Below are positions 55,889-63,186 of a stretch of 64,000 nt of DNA, one piece after another. The stretch is from Saccharopolyspora phatthalungensis. GTDB lineage: Bacteria > Actinomycetota > Actinomycetes > Mycobacteriales > Pseudonocardiaceae. Below the pieces are notes generated by a model. The model saw only the letters and a program-made list of their open reading frames with translations. It searched no databases and was not told where the DNA came from. Within the stretch, counting starts at the first letter, position 1. Every line of letters starts with the position of its first letter. The translations under genes were made by a program, and so were the position numbers. The DNA is taken from NCBI RefSeq assembly GCF_014203395.1, contig NZ_JACHIW010000001.1:2170001-2234000 (forward strand), given 5' to 3'.

Positions 55889-55943
55889 GCGGAACGGATG
55901 GTTCCGTTCCGGTGCAACTCCGCTGCGGAACGGATCATTCCGC
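55889..55943. promoter_or_regulatory. Two TetR-type operators in the divergent MFS/TetR region
   Basis: GCGGAACGGATGGTTCCGT (55889-55907) and GCGGAACGGATCATTCCGC (55925-55943) share GCGGAACGGAT-N2-TTCCG, with GCGGAA and TTCCGC as arms. They are 36 bp centre to centre and lie between the MFS and TetR starts, fitting control of both promoters by TetR. Confidence 0.8.
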
Positions 55944-55962
55944 CTCGGCGTATGCTGTGGCC

Positions 55963-56592
55963 GTGCCCACAACGAGCAGATCCGCGCGATACGACGACCG
56001 GGTCATCGCCGCAGCTCGTGCGGTGTTCACCGAGCAGGGCTTCGCGGCCCCGATGGCCGAGGTCGCCAAGCGCGCGGGGGTCGGCGTGGCGAGCGTGTAC
56101 CGGCGATACCCGAGCAAGCACGAGCTGGTCGAGCACGTCCGCATCGCCGCGTTCCGGCTGATCCTCGAAGAGGCGGAGGCGGCCCGCGCCGAGGAGCCCG
56201 ACCCGTGGCAGGCTCTCGCCCGGTTCATGCGCCGCTGCCTGCGGGAAGGTGCCGGGATCGGCACGGTGCTGCCGCCGATGGACCAGCAGCACACCTACTC
56301 CGAGGAATTCCGGGACCTGCGGCTGCGGGTAGCGAAGGCGATCGAGGAACTGGTCGAGGCCGCCAAACACGCCGGCGAGCTGCGCGCGGACGTGGACTGG
56401 ACCGACATCCTGTTGCTGTTCAAGCACCTCAACCCGGCGCTGCCGACCAACGAATCACGTCGCGCCGAGCTCCGCGCCCGCTACCTGGGCCTGGTGCTCG
56501 AAGGGCTCCGCGCGGGCGGTTCGAGGCTGCCGGGGCCCGCGCCGGACCGGGACGAGTGGCAGGCCCTCTGCGACAACTTCGCCACATCCTGA
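55963..56592 (+). CDS. TetR-family regulator, divergent from the MFS gene
   Basis: About 209 aa. The HTH reads DDRVIAAARAVFTEQGFAAP, then MAEVAKRAGVGVASVYRRYP, and SKHELVEHV follows. TATGCT lies exactly six bases before GTG 55963 without a Shine-Dalgarno, which favours this leaderless start over GTG 55957. It faces the frameshifted MFS gene across two near-identical palindromes and is presumably its repressor. Confidence 0.92.
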   Translation: MPTTSRSARYDDRVIAAARAVFTEQGFAAPMAEVAKRAGVGVASVYRRYPSKHELVEHVRIAAFRLILEEAEAARAEEPDPWQALARFMRRCLREGAGIGTVLPPMDQQHTYSEEFRDLRLRVAKAIEELVEAAKHAGELRADVDWTDILLLFKHLNPALPTNESRRAELRARYLGLVLEGLRAGGSRLPGPAPDRDEWQALCDNFATS

Positions 56593-56706
56593 CCGGTCGA
56601 CCCCCGTTTGCTGTTTCCGCAGGTCACCTTCAGCCGATAGAGCGGTTCCGCACCGGATGTCCAGGTGATCTTCGTGTTCGGCGATGATCGGACTACCCTG
56701 CGCTGT

Positions 56707-57396
56707 GTGGGCATACCTGCGTGGCTCTGGTTCGTCGTCGCCATCGTCGCCATCGGGGCGGGCGTCGCGCTGCTGATCGCCGACCGATCCCAGCGCGGCT
56801 CGAACAACCGAGAGCGACGCCGCTGGGCCGCGCTGCGCGGCTGGCAGTTCGCGGAGGCCGACCAGGTCCTGCCGACCCGGTGGGAGCGCGGAGTGCTCGC
56901 CCACTACGGCAGCGCCACGGCCACCGACGTGGTGGCCGGTTCGACGTTCACCGCCGACGGGCGCCGCCAGGTGTACGTCCTCGACCTCGACGTCAACGGC
57001 AAGACGGCCGTGGTGCTGGTCGCGATCCGCTGCCGCCGGACCGCCCCGGCAACCGTCGAGTTGTGGCTGCCGGACGTGCCGGTGCCGCAGGACTCCGGGC
57101 TGGACCTGCTTGGCCCGGTCGGCTCCCGGTACGCCTTCGTCACGGACGTCGCCGCCGCTCGGCCCCTGGTAACGCCGGACCTGGTGGACGCCACCGAGGA
57201 CATCGGCCACGACGTCACGGTGGTGTGGCTGGAGGACGACTGGGTGCTCGCCGCACTGCACCCCGAGGACTCCGATCCGGCGCGGCTGGAGCGACTGCTG
57301 CGCGACCTCGGCGAACTCGCCGACCTGATCGACCCGTTCGACACCGACCCAAACGACGCGGATGTGCCCGAGTCTTCCCCGGAACACCACCGCTGA
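56707..57396 (+). CDS. Membrane-anchored hypothetical protein, 229 aa
   Basis: GTG 56707 gives MGIPAWLWFVVAIVAIGAGV, one N-terminal helix. A basic stretch (RSQRGSNNRERRRWAALRGW) and a cytoplasmic mixed alpha/beta domain follow, ending in an acidic tail. I do not recognise the family; the WAALRGWQF segment is typical of actinobacterial one-TM proteins next to envelope genes. TACCCT is seven bases before the GTG, suggesting a leaderless message. It ends 17 bp before repeat copy 3. Confidence 0.72.
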   Translation: MGIPAWLWFVVAIVAIGAGVALLIADRSQRGSNNRERRRWAALRGWQFAEADQVLPTRWERGVLAHYGSATATDVVAGSTFTADGRRQVYVLDLDVNGKTAVVLVAIRCRRTAPATVELWLPDVPVPQDSGLDLLGPVGSRYAFVTDVAAARPLVTPDLVDATEDIGHDVTVVWLEDDWVLAALHPEDSDPARLERLLRDLGELADLIDPFDTDPNDADVPESSPEHHR

Positions 57397-57412
57397 TCAC
57401 TCGGCGGCACGC

Positions 57413-57430
57413 CGATTTCCATGGAAATCG
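57413..57430. repeat. Interspersed palindromic repeat, copy 3 (short form)
   Basis: CGATTTCCATGGAAATCG is an 18-bp perfect palindrome combining the outer and inner halves of the longer copies without a loop. CGAAATCGCCC follows directly, a third half-copy. It lies 17 bp after the preceding gene's stop. Confidence 0.75.
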
Positions 57431-57514
57431 CCCGAAATCGCCCGGGTGGCCGCGGCGAGCATTTCCCGCGCCTGGGGTGGGCGGACCGAGGTGACTCTTA
57501 GGTAGGTTCGGCGC

Positions 57515-58282
57515 ATGGCTACCGCACTCGTCACCGGCGCCACCTCGGGTATCGGACGCGCCTTCTCCCGCCGACTCGCCGCCGAAGGCCACGACATGGT
57601 CCTGGTGGCCCGCGACACCGAACGGCTCGCCGAACTCTCCGACCGCTTGCGGGCCCGCCATGGCGTCCGGGTCGAGGTGCTCGCGGCCGACCTGGCCGAC
57701 GCCGCGCAACGTGCCACGGTCGAGCAGCGCCTCGCCGACGACCCGGTCGACCTGCTGGTCAACAACGCGGGATTCGGCACCTCCGGCAATTTTTGGGACA
57801 CCCCCGCCGCCACGCTGCAGAACCAGTTGGACGTCAACGTGGCCGCCGTGCTGGCGTTGACCCATGCGGCGGTGCGCGGCATGCGGGAGCGCGGCCGGGG
57901 CGATGTGATCAACGTGTCCAGCGTCGCCGGGTTCTTCCCGGTGTCCGGCTCGACCTACGCGGCGACCAAGGCCTACGTGACCGCCCTCTCCGAGGGGGTG
58001 TCGGCGGCGGTGGCCGGGACCGGGGTGCGGATCATGGCGCTGTGCCCCGGCTTCACGCAGACCGAGTTCCACCAGCGGGCCGGGCTGGCGATGGGGCGGC
58101 TGCCCAAGGTGTTCTGGCTGCAGGCCGACCAAGTGGTGCACGAGGCCCTGGCCGACCTGCGCCGCGGCAAGGTCGTCTCGGTGCCGGGTGCGCAGTACAA
58201 GGCGTTGGTCGCCATCGGCCGGTTGGTGCCGAAGAAGCTGCAGCGCATGATCGTGACCCGGACCACCCCGGGGCGCACCTGA
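57515..58282 (+). CDS. Short-chain dehydrogenase/reductase, 255 aa
   Basis: A classical [13 protein letters not shown] (cofactor Gly motif), [30 protein letters not shown] with the catalytic Ser, Tyr and Lys (Y-x-x-x-K), and a C-terminal segment reaching a hydrophobic end. ARDTERL at the beta-2 end favours NADP(H). The substrate is unknown. TAGGTT six bases before the ATG suggests a leaderless mRNA. Confidence 0.92.
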   Translation: MATALVTGATSGIGRAFSRRLAAEGHDMVLVARDTERLAELSDRLRARHGVRVEVLAADLADAAQRATVEQRLADDPVDLLVNNAGFGTSGNFWDTPAATLQNQLDVNVAAVLALTHAAVRGMRERGRGDVINVSSVAGFFPVSGSTYAATKAYVTALSEGVSAAVAGTGVRIMALCPGFTQTEFHQRAGLAMGRLPKVFWLQADQVVHEALADLRRGKVVSVPGAQYKALVAIGRLVPKKLQRMIVTRTTPGRT

Positions 58283-58329
58283 GCCGCCGCTCTCCGGCGC
58301 CCCATACCCGGCCGGTATGCTGAAAACTC

Positions 58330-58878
58330 GTGGTCAAAGTGGATGAACAGCAGCGCACCGAGCTCGCCCGTCTGGTCCGGGAACTCGCCGTGGTGCACGG
58401 TCGGGTCACGTTGTCTTCCGGTAAGGAAGCCGACTACTACGTCGATCTCCGCCGCGCGACGCTGCAGCACCAGGCCGCGCCGCTGATCGGCAGCCTGCTG
58501 CGCGAGCTCACCGCCGACTGGGACTACACCGCCGTCGGCGGCCTCACCCTCGGCGCCGACCCCGTCGCCACCGCGATGATGCACGCCGAAGGGCCGGCGC
58601 TGGACTCCTTCGTGGTTCGCAAGAGCACCAAGACGCACGGCATGCAGCGGCTGATCGAGGGCCCGGACGTCACCGGTCGCCGGGTCTTGGCCGTCGAGGA
58701 CACCTCCACCACCGGCGGCAGCGTTCTCACCGCAGTCGAGGCGCTGCGCTCGGTCGACGCCGAGATCGTCGGCGTGGCCACCGTGGTCGACCGCGATACC
58801 GGCGCGCGCGAGGCGATCGAGGCCGCCGGACTTCCGTACCGGTCCCTGCTGGGCCTAACCGACCTTGGGTTGGCGTGA
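58330..58878 (+). CDS. pyrE: Orotate phosphoribosyltransferase
   Basis: At 182 aa it has LSSGKEADYYVDLRRATLQH near the N-terminus and the PRPP loop VLAVEDTSTTGGSVL. It makes OMP from orotate and PRPP in pyrimidine synthesis. TATGCT eight bases before GTG 58330 suggests a leaderless start. The stop overlaps the trmH-like gene (GTGA), as in related actinobacteria. Confidence 0.95.
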   Translation: MVKVDEQQRTELARLVRELAVVHGRVTLSSGKEADYYVDLRRATLQHQAAPLIGSLLRELTADWDYTAVGGLTLGADPVATAMMHAEGPALDSFVVRKSTKTHGMQRLIEGPDVTGRRVLAVEDTSTTGGSVLTAVEALRSVDAEIVGVATVVDRDTGAREAIEAAGLPYRSLLGLTDLGLA

Positions 58879-59519
58879 GCGAGAATCTCGGCCCCACCGA
58901 GTGGGGTAGCACCGTCGGCGTCGGTCCCTGGTCGGGGCCGTGGCCGAGCGACGAGCGCTACGATCCGGAACTGCTGGAGCACGGCGACCGGCGAAACGTG
59001 GTCGACCACTACCGGTACTGGCGGCGCGAGGCGATCATCGCCGACCTCGACCTGCGGCGGCACGACTTCCACGTGGCCATCGAGAACTTCCAGCACGACC
59101 ACAACATCGGCACCGTGGTGCGCACCGCGAACGCCTTCGCCGCGAAGGCCGTGCACATCGTGGGTCGGAGGCGGTGGAACCGGCGCGGCGCGATGGTCAC
59201 CGACCGGTATCAGCACATCCACCACCACCCCGACCTGGCGTCGCTGCGCGGGTATGCGACCGAGCACGACCTCGCGCTGGTGGCGGTGGACAACACCGTC
59301 GGCGCGGAACCAATCGAGCGGACGGCCCTGCCGCGCCGGTGCGTGCTGCTGTTCGGCCAGGAAGGCCCGGGCCTGAGGGACGACTCGCGGCGCGACGCGG
59401 ACCTAGTGGTGTCCATCGCGCAGTTCGGGTCGACGCGGTCGATCAACGCCGGCGTCGCGGCGGGCGTGGTGATGCACACCTGGATCGAGCAGCACGCCGA
59501 CCTCGCCGAAGCCTGGTGA
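58875..59519 (+). CDS. SpoU/TrmH-family RNA 2'-O-methyltransferase
   Basis: At 214 aa its SPOUT motifs are VAIENFQHDHNIGTVVRTAN (motif 1), CVLLFGQEGPGL (motif 2) and VSIAQFGSTRSINAGVAAGV (motif 3, knot). It methylates a ribose of tRNA or rRNA using SAM bound in the trefoil knot. GTG 58875 overlaps the pyrE stop by four bases. The exact RNA target is not inferable. Confidence 0.93.
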   Translation: MSENLGPTEWGSTVGVGPWSGPWPSDERYDPELLEHGDRRNVVDHYRYWRREAIIADLDLRRHDFHVAIENFQHDHNIGTVVRTANAFAAKAVHIVGRRRWNRRGAMVTDRYQHIHHHPDLASLRGYATEHDLALVAVDNTVGAEPIERTALPRRCVLLFGQEGPGLRDDSRRDADLVVSIAQFGSTRSINAGVAAGVVMHTWIEQHADLAEAW

Positions 59520-59596
59520 TCATCGACGTCGCCGTGTGCGTGCTCGGCCGGTGAATTCTTCCACGCCCGCTAGAAGCGCAGTGCCGTGAAAAGCAA

Positions 59597-59630
59597 TTCG
59601 CGCGAACCCGACGCATCGGATTCGCGCGAA
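59597..59630. terminator. Hairpin of paired TTCGCGCGAA palindromes between convergent genes
   Basis: TTCGCGCGAA, itself a 10-bp palindrome, occurs at 59597-59606 and 59621-59630. The two can pair with each other, extended by CCGA/TCGG around the loop CGCA with one mismatch, giving a stem of about 15 bp. It lies between the convergent trmH-like and dedA genes. The same core occurs as GTTCGCGCGAAC at 39002. Confidence 0.65.
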
Positions 59631-59644
59631 CACGGTGCAGCCGG

Positions 59645-60358
59645 TCAGCTCGTGGAATCGCGGGCCTTCTCGCGGCGGCCCTTCACGTACTCGATGATGA
59701 TCGGGATGATCGAGAACAACACGATCACGATCGCCATCGCTTCGAGGTTGTTCCTGATCCACGGGATGTTGCCGAGGAAGAAGCCGAGCACGGTCATGCT
59801 CACCGTCCACGCGAGGCCGCCGACCGCCGAGTAGGTGAAAAACTTCTTCGGGTCCATCTGCCCGACGCCCGCGACCGCGGTGATGAAGGTCCGCACGATC
59901 GGCACGAACCGGGCCAGGATGATCGCACGAGCACCGTACTTCTCGAAGAACTCGTGCGTCTTGTCCACGTGCTCGCGCTTGAACAGCCTCGAATCCGGCT
60001 TGCTGAACATCGATGGCCCGACCTTGCGACCGATCCAATAACCGGTCACGTTGCCCGCGAACGCGCACACCGCCAACAGCAGGCAGACCAGCCAGATCGG
60101 GGTGTTGATCGCGCCGGTGGCGACGAACAGGCCGGTGACGAACAACAGCGAGTCACCCGGCAGGAAAAAGCCGATGAGCAGGCCGCATTCGGCGAAGATG
60201 ATCAGGCACACGCCGATCAGGGCGAAGGGGCCCATCGACTGGATGATGTGTTCCGGGTCCAGCCAGTCCGGTAGCAGGGCGAGGGCGGGACTGTGGGTGG
60301 CGGCGTCGACAATCGCGGGCAGTTCGGTCGTCACGCCTGCCAACGGTACCGTGACCAC
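59645..60358 (-). CDS. DedA family membrane protein
   Basis: At 237 aa the conserved DedA/SNARE-associated motifs are ECGLLIGFFLPGDSLLFVTG, AGNVTGYWIGRKVG, EFFEKYGARAIILARFVPIV (F-x-R-x-x-P-x-x-R-T) and VGQMDPKKFFTYSAVGGLAW. DedA proteins flip phospholipids or undecaprenyl phosphate. GTG 60358 is taken; GTG 60334 is an alternative with similarly weak initiation signals. The C-terminus is basic. Confidence 0.94.
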   Translation of the reverse strand: MVTVPLAGVTTELPAIVDAATHSPALALLPDWLDPEHIIQSMGPFALIGVCLIIFAECGLLIGFFLPGDSLLFVTGLFVATGAINTPIWLVCLLLAVCAFAGNVTGYWIGRKVGPSMFSKPDSRLFKREHVDKTHEFFEKYGARAIILARFVPIVRTFITAVAGVGQMDPKKFFTYSAVGGLAWTVSMTVLGFFLGNIPWIRNNLEAMAIVIVLFSIIPIIIEYVKGRREKARDSTS

Positions 60359-60416
60359 CCCAGCCCCGGTCTCCGGGCGAGCAACCAGCCAGCGTGCGGA
60401 ATCCGGGTTGTTCCAC

Positions 60417-60623
60417 TCACCCCGCCGGGTAGAGCAGCGTGAGCAGCCCGGCGAGTGTTCCGGCCAGGAGGCCGAGGAGCAGTGCGAACACCAGCACGCC
60501 GACCACGGGGAGGCGCCTGCGGGGCGCAGCGGGTGGCGGAGGCGGCGGAGCCGCGCCGGGGCTACCCCCGGCCTGGGCGCGCAGCGCCGCGGACAGCAGG
60601 TGCGCGGGGTCGGGTCGGGTCAC
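60417..60623 (-). CDS. Small Pro-rich single-TM protein, 68 aa
   Basis: GTG 60623 gives MTRPDPAHLLSAALRAQAGG, a linker with six consecutive Pro, and one C-terminal helix (VVGVLVFALLLGLLAGTLAG). No family is recognised. A longer reading would begin inside repeat copy 4 and is unlikely. It lies between dedA and nagA on the same strand. Confidence 0.6.
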   Translation of the reverse strand: MTRPDPAHLLSAALRAQAGGSPGAAPPPPPPAAPRRRLPVVGVLVFALLLGLLAGTLAGLLTLLYPAG

Positions 60624-60650
60624 GCCCCGAGCGTAGCGAGGGGACGCCGT

Positions 60651-60696
60651 GGCGATTTCAATGGAGATCAGCGCGTCGATCTCCATTGAAATCGCC
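60651..60696. repeat. Interspersed palindromic repeat, copy 4, overlapping the nagA 3' end
   Basis: Perfect 19-base arms, GGCGATTTCAATGGAGATC (60651-60669) and its complement (60678-60696), surround an 8-base loop. The nagA reading frame enters the repeat and uses it for its last 12 codons (GDFNGDRRADLH) and its stop. Confidence 0.88.
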
Positions 60697-61839
60697 GGGT
60701 TCGGTCAGCCAGGCGCCGCCCTTCATGACCGCGTCCAGCTTCAGGTCGGCGTCCAACGCGACCAGGTCGGCCGCGAGACCGGGGCGGATCTCGCCGATCC
60801 TGTCGCCGAGCCCGAGTAGCCGCGCCGGTTTGGTCGCCGAGGCCGCCACCGCCGCCGGTACCGTCAGCCCGCAGACCTCGACGAGGTTGCGGAATGCCAC
60901 GTCCATGGTCAGCGTGCTGCCCGCCAGCGAGCCGTCCGCCAATCGCGCCTCGCCGCCGGTCACGGTGACCGGGATCGTGCCCAGCTCGTAGGTGCCGTCG
61001 CCGGCGTTCGTCGCGCTGATGGCGTCGGTGACCAGCACGGTCCGCCCGATACCCGCGTGTGAGGCCGCCAGTTTCACCACCGCCGGATGCAGGTGCACCA
61101 GATCGCAGATGAGCTCGATGGTCACCCGCTCGTCCGCCAGCAGGACGCCGATCGGGCCCGGCTCCCGGTGGTGCAGCGGCCGCATGGCGTTGAACAGGTG
61201 CGTGGCCACCGTCGCGCCCGCTTCCACGGCGGGCACCACCTGGTCCAGCACGGCGTCGGTGTGCCCGACGGCGGCGATCACCCCTTGGTCGACGAGCTGC
61301 CGGACGGCGTTCAGCGAGTTCGGCAGCTCCGGCGCCAGGGTGACCATCCGGACCGCGCCCCGCCCGGCGTCCAGCAGCTGCTGCACGGCCGCCGCCTCCG
61401 GCGGCCGGAGGATCGCCGGGTCGTGCGCCCCGCAGCGCGCCGTGGCCAGAAACGGTCCCTCCAGGTGGATGCCGGCCAGCGCGCCGTCGGCGACCAGCTC
61501 GCTGAGCGCGCTGATCTGCTTGGCCAGGTCGGGAAGCGGGGCCGACACCAGGCTGGCCAGCATCGTCGTCGTGCCGTGCGCGCGGTGGGTTTTGATCGCG
61601 GTGTGCGACTGGTCGACCTCGATGCCGGTGAACGAGCCGCCGCCACCACCGTGGCAGTGGATGTCCACGAAGCCGGGCACCAGCCACCGCCCGGCCAGAT
61701 CGGCACCGGGACCATCCGGTGCCGGACCCGCGCCGACCGCGGCGATGTGCCCGCCGGAGACCCGGACCCAACCGCGGTCCAGCACTCCGTCCGGCGTGAC
61801 GACCCGCGCGCCGGCGAGGATCAGTTCGGGAGTGTTCAC
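60658..61839 (-). CDS. nagA: N-acetylglucosamine-6-phosphate deacetylase
   Basis: The 393-aa amidohydrolase has DIHCHGGGGGSFTG, IHLEGPFLA, AVGHTDAVLDQV, ATHLFNAMRPLHHREPG and LVTDAISATNAGDG, the metal and substrate motifs of NagA. It converts GlcNAc-6-P to GlcN-6-P for cell-wall recycling or chitin use. GTG 61839 is the start. The C-terminal 12 residues are encoded by an interspersed repeat, so the original stop was probably just before it. A decayed sugar-kinase end may lie directly upstream. Confidence 0.95.
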   Translation of the reverse strand: MNTPELILAGARVVTPDGVLDRGWVRVSGGHIAAVGAGPAPDGPGADLAGRWLVPGFVDIHCHGGGGGSFTGIEVDQSHTAIKTHRAHGTTTMLASLVSAPLPDLAKQISALSELVADGALAGIHLEGPFLATARCGAHDPAILRPPEAAAVQQLLDAGRGAVRMVTLAPELPNSLNAVRQLVDQGVIAAVGHTDAVLDQVVPAVEAGATVATHLFNAMRPLHHREPGPIGVLLADERVTIELICDLVHLHPAVVKLAASHAGIGRTVLVTDAISATNAGDGTYELGTIPVTVTGGEARLADGSLAGSTLTMDVAFRNLVEVCGLTVPAAVAASATKPARLLGLGDRIGEIRPGLAADLVALDADLKLDAVMKGGAWLTEPGDFNGDRRADLH

Positions 61840-61845
61840 GGTCTT

Positions 61846-61960
61846 TCAACCCTTCCGTCGCCAGCAGTGCTGCGCCGAGGCCGCCCGCGGTGGCGCCGAG
61901 CTCGGCCAGTCTGAGGCGACGCCTAACGCAATGGCGTGTGCGGTCACGCCGACGATCCTC
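61846..61960 (-). pseudogene. Possible ROK-family sugar kinase C-terminal fragment
   Basis: One frame reads RLRLAELGATAGGLGAALLATEG, resembling the helical end of ROK kinases (LG-x-x-AG-x-x-GAALLA); a stop in a neighbouring frame (61848-61846) lies seven bases before the nagA start. A GlcNAc kinase would fit this position. Only about 30 residues are recognisable and the frames disagree, so the call is tentative. Confidence 0.28.
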
Positions 61961-62035
61961 CGCCACCAGCACCCAGTGGTCTACACCAAATCGGTGTGTC
62001 GTTCGCCCTGGTTCCCGCGCACTTTCCCTCGTCGA

Positions 62036-62608
62036 TCAGTCGCCGATGAGCTTCTGCAGGGCCTCCAGCCCGCGGCTCGCCGTCGACTTCACGGTCCCCC
62101 GCGAGACCCCGGTAGCCTCGGCGATCTCGACCTCCGAGAGGTCGCCGTAGTAGCGCAGCACCAGCACCTCGCGCTGCCTGCGCGGCAACTTCCCCAGCGC
62201 GGCCACCACCGCCTGGTGCTCGGCGGTCAGCATCGCCAGCGACTCCGCCGACCGGGCGTCGGCCTGGTGCGGCGGCTGATACTCGCGGGCCGTCTTGCGG
62301 CGCCGCAGCACCGAACGACTGCCGTTGACGACCGCCGTTCGCAGGTACCCGAGCGCCGCCCTGGCATCGCGCAACCCGGACCAGTTGCGGTAGAGCCCGG
62401 TGAACGCCTCCTGCACCACGTCCTCGGCCGTCGCCGGGTCGTCGACCAGCAGGATCGCCAGCCGCACCATTCGCATGCGCTGCTGGCGGTACAGGTCCTC
62501 CAGGGTCAGTGGCCGGGCCGGGTGCTCCATCGACGCGCTGTCCAACGCGCGCAGGTGCCCGAGGGTCTGCTCGACGCTCCGTTCGGCTCTGCGTGAATCA
62601 CCGGCCAT
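62036..62608 (-). CDS. ECF RNA polymerase sigma factor, SigE family of actinobacteria
   Basis: About 190 aa. Region 2 is LEDLYRQQRMRMVRLAILLV, DDPATAEDVVQEAFTGLYRN and region 4 is LPRRQREVLVLRYYGDLSEV, EIAEATGVSRGTVKSTASRG. This is the SigE-like (SigM/SigK-type) group of actinobacterial ECF factors. ATG 62608 starts MAGDSRRAERSVEQ. No anti-sigma gene is adjacent in the window. It is divergent from the YciI-like gene. Confidence 0.93.
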   Translation of the reverse strand: MAGDSRRAERSVEQTLGHLRALDSASMEHPARPLTLEDLYRQQRMRMVRLAILLVDDPATAEDVVQEAFTGLYRNWSGLRDARAALGYLRTAVVNGSRSVLRRRKTAREYQPPHQADARSAESLAMLTAEHQAVVAALGKLPRRQREVLVLRYYGDLSEVEIAEATGVSRGTVKSTASRGLEALQKLIGD

Positions 62609-62698
62609 GATCGGACAACCTACCGGCTGGCTACCGGCCCGTGCCCGCATACCGGGTAGCGTCGATACCGATCGGTGATCGAAGGTGGAGGCGTTCGG

Positions 62699-62977
62699 AT
62701 GGCCAAGTTCGTGGTCGATTTGGTGTACGGCGAGGACGAACAGCACCGCTTGGAGGTGCGGCCCGAGCACCGTGAGTACTGCCGGGGACTGGCGGAGCGC
62801 GGCGTGCTGCTGGCCGGCGGCCCGTTCGCCGACCAGCTCGGCGCGCAGCTCATCTACGAGACGCCAGACGCCGACGAGCTTCAGAAGGTCCTCGACGCCG
62901 ACCCCTACACCAAGGCCGGGGTGATAGCCAAAACCACCGTCCGCGAATGGAACCTGGTAACCGGGGCGTGGCTGTAG
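62699..62977 (+). CDS. YciI-like protein, 92 aa
   Basis: ATG 62699 (GGTGGAGG upstream) encodes a ferredoxin-like fold with RPEHREYCRGLAERGVLLAG and GPFADQLGAQLIYETPDADE; the His and Asp match the conserved pair of the YCII family. Some members are hydrolases or dehalogenase-like; the role is unknown. It is divergent from the ECF sigma gene. Confidence 0.9.
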   Translation: MAKFVVDLVYGEDEQHRLEVRPEHREYCRGLAERGVLLAGGPFADQLGAQLIYETPDADELQKVLDADPYTKAGVIAKTTVREWNLVTGAWL

Positions 62978-63186
62978 CCGTCGAACTCGCAGCGTGTGAG
63001 GATGTCCACAGGACTTGTCCGGTGCTGAATCCGGTCACCGGCTTTCCAAACCCGCCCCGGCTGGGGCACCGTGACGCGAAAGTGTGGCACCGGGCTCGAA
63101 GGTCCGCTGGTAACGGGCGTGAGCTCGTAGGATGCTGCGCGGCTTCCCGTCACCACGAATAAAACTTCACCCGAGGAGGACGACCG

